A DNA stretch of 64,000 nucleotides, from assembly GCA_014871385.1 (NCBI GenBank), contig CM026426.1, forward strand, positions 99,601,966 to 99,665,965, read 5' to 3'. Source of the stretch: Ceratodon purpureus (Eukaryota; Streptophyta; Bryopsida; Pseudoditrichales; Ditrichaceae). Positions 19,704 through 31,800 of the stretch are shown in pieces. The notes beneath the pieces were generated by a model that did not search any database, was not told where the DNA came from, and saw only the letters and a program-made list of their open reading frames with translations. The position numbers and the translations under genes were made by a program. The stretch's first letter is position 1; every line of letters starts with the position of its first letter.

Positions 19704-22241
19704 TTAGCACAACTGGTCAGAGATGCTAGTATGCTCTACTTCTGCCTCAATATCTAGGAACCTTTGAGCTCGTCCATCGAATAGTTTGGTCCTCACTATT
19801 GGAGATGGTGGTGAGTCCAGTGTGCTCAACACCTGCGCTTGGTTCTTTGCGTAAACAGGAATTCGATGCATCACTGGCGACGGAATAATGTTTCGACTAC
19901 ACTCGATGAGTATGCCGGAATGGGGTTGCACATTCGGATTCCTGCGTATAGATTGCAATTAGTGACTTTCAGTCAACTTGAGCAATAGTGAGATGATGAG
20001 AGGATATGAAGGAATTAATCAGAGCATACTCACTTACTCAAGCGCGAGTTTCTTCAATCTCTTTTGGGCAATGTATGAGTTTGTGGAGATAGGAGGCTCC
20101 GCGTCCGCTATGGTGGTCTCTTTGGTGGAGGTGTTCTCTGCTCTGGCAGGCTGTACTAATGCTTGATTAGATGGTGCTGGAGGATCCAACTTCATGAGTA
20201 CCTCGTTAAAGATGTCTTCGTCTGCCTCCAAAGCTACGATATGGCGCCCAGTATCCCGGCAGGCTTTGATTGATGCTCCTACAATCCATATCCACTGTAT
20301 AGTAAGTACCAGCAAGTACTTCTTCTTAAACAAAGGAATTTGATAACAATTCGGCACTGAGACCTACCTGTGGCGGCGGTAATGTCGACGACCACGTCCC
20401 CTTCATCAGTCGTGGCGCGAATTAAGCTCTCCATGAAGAGCTGATCCTTCTCCCTCGGACCGCGCCACGGTACCCGATTCCTCATCGCCTGGTTTGCCAT
20501 CGTTGTCCAATTCTGAATGACATCGTCCTCGGCAATGTCGATTCCGTGCCTACAAAACTCTGGCGGTACCGTCCAAAACTCAAACTCCGAAAGAGTAGAA
20601 TGGGTAAGAAGGTGGACCCGAAAATAATTTGTCGTGGATCCGCTCTTCTTCGAAGAGCTGAGCCGCAGGCGATTGTATCCTAACCAGGACTTGTGAATCG
20701 AAAATGGGAAGATATTGAAATACTCCTCCATCTCCTTCTCTACATCTCCGTCGTCAGCGCTGTGAATTACGATTAGAGCGCCATTGTCATGCAAAATATG
20801 CCCAGCGACGGCGAAAACTCCTGCAAGGAAATTATTGTCTCGATTGTTCCATTGTGGAATCTCATCCGTTCGCAGAGAAATACCTGGAACGCTTAACCTC
20901 TCCGGCACATCTGCGATGACGAGATCGGCATATCCTCCTCCACGAACAAGTTTGCCATCCCTATATCTTGGCCGCTTATTTTTTATGCCCTTGATCCAGT
21001 CAAATACAGCATGGAATCCCTCTGACATCCCCTTGAAAGAAGAGATCATTCCCTCCTGAGCCTATACCGCTACAGATTCGTTCTTGATCAGCTGCTGCAA
21101 GCCCTCTGTATGCGCAGCTATGGCGACTACTGGCTTCTTGGCATGCTCGATGCTTGGAGAAAGGCCAACCTTCTCGGGTGCTGTGGTCTCAGCCTTCTGA
21201 TTCCCTGGCTTCTTTGCCGTCCTCTTCCTCTGCGATGGCTCCTTGTTTTGCGGTGGCTCCTTACTGGTCTCCTTTGACGTCGTCTTTGGCTGACCCCCTC
21301 TCTTTCGTTTGTGCGCGCTTACATCTGCAACCCTCGTCTTCGCGGACACAGCATGCGCATCCGAGTTGGGTAGACTGTCTAAATTTGGGGGGAGGATGTC
21401 GTCGACGAACTCAATCACCTCCTCTTCGACATCCTTCTTCTTCGTGTGCTGTTCCTTGATTGCCTTCTCTTCCTCAGTGACCATAGTCTTTGGGCACTCT
21501 AGGTACCAGCATCCCTCATTGAGGTGCTGCAAGTTGTATACCTTTCTTTGGTTCACTGTAAACATATACTCCGAGTTGTTGGTCTCCTTCCAGCTCTCCC
21601 AGGCTGCTGGGTACGCGTCTACCACTCCAGCTGGGATGAGCTCCCGCTTAAAGTACCTATAGACCAGCCTCTTCATAGCCATGTCAGTTCCAGCTTGCGA
21701 CGCGAAGGGAAGTGATCTGGTGTAAGCATTGGCACCTGTAAAGAATGCCCCGTACGCCTTCTTCCATAGGAGCACTCCCCACTTCTCCATGTAAGTCTCC
21801 ATGGAGACTCGTTTCGGCCTTACCTTGGGGCCCGTTTCAGACGCCTCTTCTTCCTTTTCAATTGATTCAAGCCAAGTGGAGCACTCAGCTTCCGCGGCCT
21901 CCTCAATCTGTAGATTTCATAAGCCCAAAGAAAGAGATTTAGACAGAGATATTAGTAGAATCTTCCATATAAAACGAAGTGATGAAGGTGGACATTTACG
22001 AAGCTAAGCAGGGGATTCTTACATTAGCCCAGAAGGCAGCTCTCGAAAGCCAGGGGCCAAGCACATTCTCCAAGCACGGACTCGCAGGGAACTTTACTGT
22101 CTTTCAAGAACTTTCTGACCTGTTCCACATCCGCAGCTATTTTGCCTTCGCTTTGGGTGTTGCTTTAGAAGTGGCAACCATAAGCAACTTGTCCAAACTC
22201 ATCTCCACCTTTGCCGGATGTTTATCATAGTGGTTTTTAAT
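19704..22241 (-). pseudogene. spliced DNA methyltransferase-like gene (N4/N6 type, permuted), one in-frame stop
   Basis: The exons I read are 22241-22023, 21907-20368, 20278-20038 and 19941-19704. Introns are 115, 89 and 96 bp, all GT-AG (donors GTAAGA, GTAGGT, GTAAGT). Splicing the third and fourth exons together creates DITAATGASIKAC followed by ALEAD, a convincing S-adenosylmethionine-binding motif I. Upstream is YADLVIADVP, in the place of the catalytic DPPY-type motif IV, so the order is IV then I, as in beta-class amino-methyltransferases. RGPREKDQLFMESLIRA before motif I fits that family. Motif IV reads ADVP rather than [DNS]PP[YFW], so catalysis is doubtful. A Lys/Glu-rich linker precedes the domain. 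A TAG interrupts at 21062, and the first exon needs frame corrections. An acceptor at 22242 implies an exon further 5', but satellite DNA begins about 20 bp beyond. Confidence 0.6.
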
Positions 22242-22262
22242 CTGCAAATCAAGTCACCGAAT

Positions 22263-22719
22263 ATCAAAGTTACGCGACATGCATCCGGAAAAAAACGACA
22301 TCCCCTCAACTTTTGAAAACCGAAAAAACCGCTGTCGGATCCTACAAAGCATTTTGAAGATCAAACTTTTTGAAGACCCCTCGCAAAAATCTTAATTGAT
22401 TGTCACTGATTATCAAAGTTACGCGACATGCATCCGAAAAAAAACGACATCCCCTCAACTTTTGAAAACCGAAAAAACCGCTGGCGGATCCTACAGAGCA
22501 TTTTGAAGGTCAAACTTTTTGAAGACCCCTCGCAAAAATCTTAATTGATTGTCACCGATTATCAAAGTTACGCGACATGCACCCGGAAAAAAACGACATC
22601 CCCTCAACATATGAAAACCGAAAAAAACCGCTGTCGGATCCTATAGAGCATTTTGAAGATCAAACTTTTTAAAGACCCATGGTTTTTTAGTTTCCCGAAA
22701 ACCATTGTCGGATCCTACA
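22263..22719. repeat. diverged 149-bp satellite units (A type), three copies
   Basis: Units start with ATCAAAGTTACGCGACATGC at 22263, 22412 and 22561. Each carries the palindrome variant TGTCGGATCCTACA (22333, 22482 with a change, 22632), and a further copy is at 22706. About 60 bp after the palindrome align with the main satellite (GCATTTTGA-ATC..TTTTTGAAGACCC versus GCTCTTTTGACATC..TTTTTCGAGACCC), while the other half does not. The period is the same as in the main array. This is an older or separate branch lying directly upstream of the methyltransferase-like exon. Confidence 0.85.
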
Positions 22720-22849
22720 ATACGATTCGTGCTAGTTCATATATCACCAGACTTGCACTATTTTCGCAAATTCTAGCATGTAGAATTAGTTTAAAACGCC
22801 GATTTCATGAATATAAGCTCATTTGCCCAGTAATTGGATGATAATAGAC

Positions 22850-25800
22850 ATTTAACCATGCAATGTAACACAGTACCGCAATATTACTTGAACAAAATTA
22901 CGACTCTCACATCCAACAATGCATTTTTGACCTCTGAGTATTACGAAACCCTTTCTCAAATTTATAAAAATACCTCACTGAACAACACAGATTTTCCATA
23001 ATAATATTTAAGGAACACACACTACCACGATATTACTTATTAAAAATTACGAATATCGGATCCGACAATGCTCTTTTAACAATCTTAGTTATTCGAGCCC
23101 CTTGCCCAAATTAATAAAAAAACCTCACTGAACACCAGAGAATTTCAAGAATATAATTTCAGGGACACGCAGTACCGCGATATTACTTATTAATAATTAC
23201 AAATGTCGGATCCGACAAGTCTCTTTTCACATCTCTGTTATTCGAGACCCTTGCCCAAATTTATAAGAAAAGATCACTGAACAAAAGTGAATTTTGAGAG
23301 TATAACTTGAGGGACACGCACTACCTCTGATATTACTTATTAATAATGACAAATGTCGGATCCGACAATGCTCTTTTGGCCTCACTGTTTTTCGAGACCG
23401 TTGCCCAAAATTAATAAAAAAAGCTCACTGAAGAGAAGAGAATTTCAAGAATAAAATTTGATTACCACGCAGTACCGCGATATTGCTTATTAATAATTAC
23501 AAATGTCGATCCGACAATGCTCTTTTTACCTCTCTCTTTTACGAGACCATTGCCTAAAATTTATAAAAAAAGCTCACTGAACAGAAGAGAATTTCGAAAA
23601 TAAAATTTGAGGGACACGCAGTACGGCGATATTACTTATTAATAATTACGAATGTCGGATCCGACAATGCTCTTTTGACATCTCTGTTTTTCGAGGCATT
23701 TGCCTAAAATTTATAAAAAAAGCTCACTCAATAGCACAGAATTTCGAGAATATAATTTGACGGACACGCAGTACCGCAATATTACTTATTAATAATTATA
23801 AATGTCGGATCCGACAATGCTCTTTTGACATCTCTGTTTTTCGAGACCCTTGCCCAAAATTTATAAAAAAAGCTCATTGAAGAGAAGAGAATTTCGACAA
23901 TAAAATTTGACAAACACGCAGTACCGCGATATTACTTATTGATAATTACGAATGTCGGATCCGACAATGCTCTTTTTACATCTCTGTTTTTTGAGACCCT
24001 TGCCCAAAATTTATAAAAAAAGCTCACTCAATAGCAGAGAATTTCGAGAATATATTTTGAGGGACACGCAGTACCGCAATATCAATTATTGATAATTACG
24101 AATGTCGGATCCGACAATGCTCTTTTGACATCTCTGTATTTCGAGACCCTTGTCCAAAATTAATAAAAAAAGCTCACTGAAGATAAGAGAATTTTGAGAT
24201 TAAAATTTGAGGGACACGCAGTACCGCGATATTACTTATTAATAATTACGAATGTCGGATCCGACAATGGTCTTTTGACATCTCTATTTTTCGAGACCCT
24301 TGCCCTAAATATATAAAAAAAGCTCACTGAAGAGATGAGAATTTTGAGAATTCAAATTGATGGACACGCAATATGGCGATATTACTTATTAATAATTACA
24401 AATGTCGGATCCGACAATGCTCTTTTGACATCTCTGTTTTTCGAGACCCATGCCTTAATTTTATAAACAAAGCTCACTGAAGAGAAGAGAATTTCGAGAA
24501 TTCATTTTGAGTGACACGCAGTACCACGAATTACTTTTTAATAATTACGTATGTCGGATCCGATAATGCTCTTTTGACATCTCTGTTTTTCGAGACCCTT
24601 GCCTAAAATTTGTAAAAAAAGCTCACTGAAGAGAAGAGAATTTTTAGAATAAAATTTGAGGGACACGCAGTACCGCGATATTACTTATTAATAATTACGA
24701 ATGTCGGATCCGACAATGCTCTTTTGACATCTCAGTTTTTCGAGACCCATGCTCAAATTTTATAAACAAAGCTCACTGAAGAGAAGAGAATTTTGTGGAT
24801 AAAATCAAAGGGACACGCACTACGGCGATATTACTTATTAATAATAACCAATGTCGAATTCGACAATGCTCTTTTGACATCTCAGTTTTTCAAGGCCCTT
24901 GCCCAAAATCTATAAAAAAAGCTCATTGAAGAGCACATAATTTCGAGAATAAAATTTGAGGGACACCCAATACGGCGATATTACTTATTAATTATTACGA
25001 ATGTCGGATCCGACATTGCTCTCGTGACATCTCTGTTTTTCGAGACCCTTCCACAAAATTAAAAAAAAAAGCTCACTGAAGAGAAGAGAATTTTGAGAAT
25101 TCAATTTGACGGACACGCAATACCGCGAAATTACTTATTAATAATTACGAATGTCGGATCCGACAATGCTCTTTTGACATCTCTGTTTTTCGAGACCCTT
25201 GGCCAAAATTTATAAAAAAACCCTTACTGAAGAGAAGAGAATTTCGAGAATAAAAATTTAAGTGACACGCACTACCACAGATTACTTATTAATAATTACG
25301 AATGTCGGATCCGACAATGCTCTTCTGACATCTCTGTTTTTCGAGACCGTTGACCAAAATTTCACAAAAAAAGCTCATTGAAGAGAAGAGAATTTTTAGA
25401 ATAAAATTTGAGGGACAAGCAGTACCGCGATACTACTTATCAATAATAACGAATGTTGGATCCGACAATGCTCTTTTGACATCTTAGTTTTTCGAGACCC
25501 TTGCCCAAAATTTATAAAAAAAGCTCACAGAAAAGATGCAAATTTCGAGAATTAAATTTGAGCGACGCGTAGTACGACGATATTACTTATTGATTATTAC
25601 AAATGTCGGATCTAACAATGCTCTTCTAACATCTCTCTTTTTCGAGACCGTTAACTAAAATTTCAAAAAAAATACTCACTAAAGAGAAGAGAATTTTTGG
25701 AATAAAATCTGAGGGACACGTAGTACCGCGATACTACTTATTAATAATAACGAATGTCGGATCCGACAATGCTCTTTTGACATCTCTGTTTTTCGAGACC

Positions 25801-28800
25801 CTTGCCCAAAATTTATAAAAAAAGCTCACAGAAGAGATGAGAATTTCGAGAATTAAATTTGAGGGACACAGAGTACGGCGATATTACTTATTAATTATTA
25901 CAAATGTTGGATCTGACAATGCTCTTCGGACATCTCTGTTTTTCGAGACCGTTAACCAAAATTTCAAAAAAAAGCTCATTGAAGAGATGAGAATTTCAAG
26001 AATTAAATTTGAGGGTCACGCTGTACCACGATATTACTTATTAATTAATACGAATGTCGGATCCGACAATGCTCTTTTGACATCTCTGTTTTTCGAGACC
26101 CTTGCCCAAAATTTATAAAAAAAGCTCACTGAAGAGAAGAGGATTTTGAGAATTCAATTTAAGTGACACGCTGTACCACGAATTAATTATTAATAATTAC
26201 AAATGTCAGATCGGACAATGCTCTTTTGACATCTCTGTTTTTCGAGACCCTTGCCAAAATTTATAAAAAGAGCTCACTGAAGAGAAGAGAATTTCAAGAA
26301 TTCAATCTGACGGACACGCAGTACCGCGATATTACTTAAAAATAATTACGAATGCCGGATCAGACAATGCTCTTTTGACATCTGGGTTTTTCCACACCCA
26401 TGCCCAAAATTTGTAGAAGAAGCTCAGTAAAGATAAGAGAATTTCAAGAATTCAATTTGAGGGACACGCAGTACCCCGATATTACTTATTAATAATTACA
26501 AATGTCGGATCTGACGATGCGCTTTTGAAAACTGTGATTTCTAGACCCTCGCCTAAAATTTATAAAAAAGGTCATTGAAGAGAAGAGAATTTTAAGGGTA
26601 AAATTTGAGGAACACACAGTACCGCGATATTACTTATTAATAATTACGAATGTCAGATCCGATAATGCTCTTTTGACATCTCTCTTTTTCAAGACCCTTG
26701 CCAATATTTATAAGAAAAGCTCACTGAAGCGAAGAGAATTTCAAGAATTCAATTTGAGGGACACGCAGTACCGCGATATTACTTATTAATAATTACGAAT
26801 GTCGGACCAGACAATGCTCTTTTGACATCTCCGTTTTTCGAGACCCTTGCTTAAAATTTATAAAAAAAGCTCACTGAAGCGAAGAGAATTTCAAGAATTC
26901 AATTTGAGGGACACGGAGTACGGCGATATTACTTATTAATAATTACGAATGTCGGATCCGACAATGCTCTTTTTACATCTCTGGTTTTTGAGACCCTTGC
27001 CCAAAATTTATAAAAAAAGCTCACTGAAAAGAAGAGAATTTCAAGAATTCAATTTGAGGGACAAGTAGTACCGCGATATTACTTATTAATAATTACGAAT
27101 GTCGGATCCGACAATGCTCTTTTGACATCTCTGTTTTTCGAGACCCTTGCCCAAAATTAATAAAAAAAGCTCACTAAAGAGAAGAGAATTTCAAGAATTC
27201 AATTTGAGGGACACGCAGTACCGCGATATTACTTCTTAATAATTACAAATGTCGGATCTGACAATGCGCTTTTGAAAACTGTGATTTTCGCGAGCCTCGC
27301 CTTAAATATATAGAAAAAGGTCATTGAAGAGAAGAGAATTTTGAGAATAAAGTTTGAGGGACACGCAGTACCGCGATATTACTTATTAATAATTACGAAT
27401 GTCAGATCCGATAATGCTCTTTTGACATCTCTCTTTTTCGAGACCCTTGCACAAAATTTATAAAAAAAGCTCACTAAAGAGAAGAGAATTTCAAGATTAA
27501 AATTTGAGGGACACGCAGTCCCGCGATATTACTTATTAATCATTACGAATGTCGGATCCGACAATGCTCTTTTGACATCTCTGTTTTTCGAGACCGTTGA
27601 CTAAAATTTCACAAAAAAAGCTCACTGAAGAGAAGAGAATTTTTAGAATAAAATTTGAGGGACAAGCAGTACCGCGATACTACTTATCAATAATAACGAA
27701 TGTCGGATCCGACAATGCTCTTTTGACATCTTAGTTTTTTGAGACCCTTGCCCAAAATTTATAAAAAAAGCTCACTGAAGAGATGAGAATTTCAAGAATT
27801 AAATTTGAGCGACGCGCTGTACGACGATATTACTTATTGATTATTAGGAATGTCGGATCCGACAATGCTCTTTTAACATCTCTCTTTTTCGAGACTGTTA
27901 ACCAAAATTTCAAAAAAGAGCTCATTGAAGAGATGAGAATTTCGAGAATTAAATTTGAGGGTCACGCAGTACCAGGATATTACTTATTAATTAATACAAA
28001 TGACGTATGCGACAATGCTTTTTTGACATCTCTGTTTTTGAGACCCTTGCCCAAAATTTATAAAAAAAGCACACTGAAGAGAAGAGAATTTTGAGAATTC
28101 AATTTAAGTGACACGCTGTACCATGAATTAATTATTAATAATTACAAATGTCAGATCCGACAATGCTCTTTTGACATCTCTGTTTTTTGAGACCCTTGCA
28201 CAGAATTTATAAAAAAAGCTCACTAAAGAGATGAGAACATCAAGATTAAAATTTGAGGGACACGCAGTCCCGCGATATTACTTATTAATAATAACAAATG
28301 TCAGATCCGACAATGCTCATTTGACATCTCTATTTTTCGAGACCCGTGCCCAAATTATATAAAAAAAGCTGAGTGAAGAGAAGAGAATTTGAGGATTAAA
28401 ATTTCAAGGACACGGCATACGCGGTATTACTTATTAATAATAACGAATGTCGGATCCGACAACGCTCTTTTGACATCTCTTTTTTTCGAGGCCCTTGCCC
28501 AAAATTTATAAAAAAAGCACACTCAACAGTAGAGAATTTTGAGAATATAATTTGAGGGACACGCACTACGGCGATATTACTTATTAATTATTACGAATGC
28601 CGGATCAGACAATGCTCTTTTGACATCTCCGTTTTTCGAGACCCTTGCCCAAAATTTATAAAAAATGGTCACTAAAGAGAAGAGAATTTCAAGAATTCAA
28701 TTTGAGGGACACGCAGTACCGCGATATTACTTATTAATAATTACAAATGTTGGATCTGACAATGCGCATTTGAAAACTGTGATTTTCGAGACCCTCGCCT

Positions 28801-31800
28801 TAAATATATAAAAAAAGGTCATTGAAGAGAAGAGAATTTTGAGGATAAAATTTGAGGGACACGCACTACGGCGATATTACTTATTAATAATTACGAATGT
28901 CGGATCAGACAACGCTCTTTTGACATCTCTGTTTTTCGAGACCCTTGCACAAAATTTATAAAAAAAGCTCACTAAAGAGAAGAGAATTTCAAGATTAACA
29001 TTTGAGGGACACGCATTCCCGCAATATTACTTATTAATAATAACGAATGTCAGATCCGACAATGCTCTTTTGACATCTCTGTTTTTCGAGACCTGTGCCC
29101 AAATTTTATAAAAAAAGCTGAGTGAAGAGAAGAGAATTTCAGGATTAAAATTTCAGGGACACGGCATACGGGATATTACTTATTAATAATTACGAATGTC
29201 GGATCCGACAATGCTCTTTTTACATCTCTGGTTTTTGAGACCCTTGCCCAAAATTTATAAAAAAAGCTCACTGAAAAGAAGAGAATTTCAAGAATTCAAT
29301 TTGAGGGACAAGTAGTACCGCGATATTACTTATTAATAATTACGAATGTCGGATCCGACAATGCTCTTTTGACATCTCTGTTTTTCGAGACCCTTGCCCA
29401 AAATAAATAAAAAAAGCTCACTAAAGAGATGAGAATTTCAAGAATTCAATTTGAGGGACACGCAGTACCGCGATATTACTTCTTAATAATTACAAATGTC
29501 GGATCTGGCAATGCGCTTTTGAAAACTATGATTTTCGAGAGCCTCGCCTTAAATATATAAAAAAAGGTCATTGAAGAGAAGAGAATTTTGAGAATAAAGT
29601 TTGAGGGACACGCAGTACCGCGATATTAAATATTAATAATTACGAATGTCGGATCAGACAACGCTCTTTTGACATCTGTGTTTCTAGAGACCCTTGCCCA
29701 AAATCTATAAAAAAAGCTCACTGAAGAGAAGAGATTTTTGAAAATAAAATTTGAGGGTCACGCTGTACTAGGATATTACTTATTAATAATTACGAATGTC
29801 GGATCCGACAATGCTCTTTTGACATCTCTGTTTTTCGAGACCCTTGCCCAAAATTTATAAAAAAGGCACACTGAAGAGAAGAGAATTTTGACAATTCAAT
29901 TTAAATGACACGCAGTACCGCGATATTACTTATTAATAATTACAAATGTCGGATCTGACAATGCCCTTTTGAAAACTGTGATTTCTAGACCCTCGCCTAA
30001 AATTTATAAAAAAAGCTCACTGAAGAGAAGAGAATTTTGGGGATAAAATTTGAGGGACACGCACTAATGCGATATTACTTATTAATAAGTACAAATGTCG
30101 GATGAGACAATGCTCTTTTTACATCCGTGTTTTTCGAGACCCTTGCCTAAAATGTATAAATAAAGCTCACTGAACAGCAGTGAATTTCGAGAATATAATT
30201 TCAGAGACACGCATTACCGCGATATTACTTATTAATAATTACAAATTTCGGATCCGACAATGCTCTTTTGACATCTCTGTTTTTCGAGACCATTGCCCAA
30301 AATTTATAAAAAAAGCTCACTGAAAAAAAAGAATTTCAAGATAAAAATATGAGGGACACGCAGTACCGCGATACTACTTATTAATAATTACGAATGTCGG
30401 ATCCGACACTGCTCTTTTTACATCTCTATTTTTCGAGACCCTTGCCAATTTTTTTTAAAAAAGCTCACTGCACAGATTTGTATTTCAAGATTAAAATTTG
30501 AGAGACATGCAGTACGGCGATATTACTTATTAAGAATTACGTATGTCGGATCCGAAAATGCTCTTTTGACATCTTTGTTTTTCGAGACGCTCGCCTAAAA
30601 TTTATATAAAAAGCTCACGGAAGCAAGAGAATTTTGAGAATAAAATTTGAGGGACACGCAGTACCGCGATATTACTAATTAATAATTACGAATGTCGGAT
30701 CAGACAACGCTCTTTTGACATCTGTGTTTTTCGAGACCCTTGCCCAAAATTTATAAAAAAAGCTCACTGAACAGCAGAGAATTTCAAGAATACAATTTGA
30801 GGGACACGCAGTACCGCGATATTACTTATTAATAATTACGAATGTCGGATCCGACAATGCTCTTTTTACATCTGTGTTTTTCGAGACCCTTGTCCAAAAT
30901 GTATAAATAAAGCTCACTGAATAGCAGTGAATTTCGAGAATATAATTTCAGGGACACGCATTACCGCCATCTTACTTATTTAAAATTACAAATGTCGGAT
31001 CCGACAAGTCTCTTTTGACCAGGGTTTTCTATCCTCTCTGGTCGTGACTATCCCGTCGCGACGTCGGAATGGGTCGCGACGAGGGTCCTCCGACGTCATA
31101 ATAGGTTTTGTAGTGTAAAAATGAAAAAGTATATATGAAAAGGTTGCCTAAAGGAGTTGAGCCGTCACAATAAAGACCGAATGGGGCGTCCGGTCGTGAC
31201 TCTAAACCGTCGTGACGTCCCGACATTATGACGCAAGAGGGCCACGTCACGACCAAATAGAAAACCCTGCTTTTGACATGTCTGTTATTTAAGACCCTTG
31301 CCCAAATTTAGAAAAAAAGCTCACTGAAGCGAAGAGAATTTTGAGAATAAAATTTGAGGGACACGCATTACCGCGATATTACTTATTAATAATTACGAAT
31401 GTCGGATCCGACAATGCTCTTTTGACATCATTGTTTTTCGAGATCCTTGTCGAAAATTTATAAAAAAAACTCACTGAAGAGCAGAGAATTTCGAGAATAT
31501 AATTTCAGGGACACGGTGTAACGAGATATTACTTATTAATAATTACAAATGACGGATCCGACAATGGTCTTTGAACATCTTTGTTGTTTGAGACCCTTGC
31601 CTAAAATTTATAAAAAAAAACTCACTGAAGAGAAGAGAATTTCGAGAATAAAATGTGGAGGACACGCGGTACCGCTATATTACTTATTGATAATTACGAA
31701 TGTCAAATCCGACAATGCTCTTTTGACCTCTCTATTTTTGAGACCCTTGCAAAATTTATAAAAAAAGCTCACTCTACAGCAGAGAATTTCGAGAATATAA

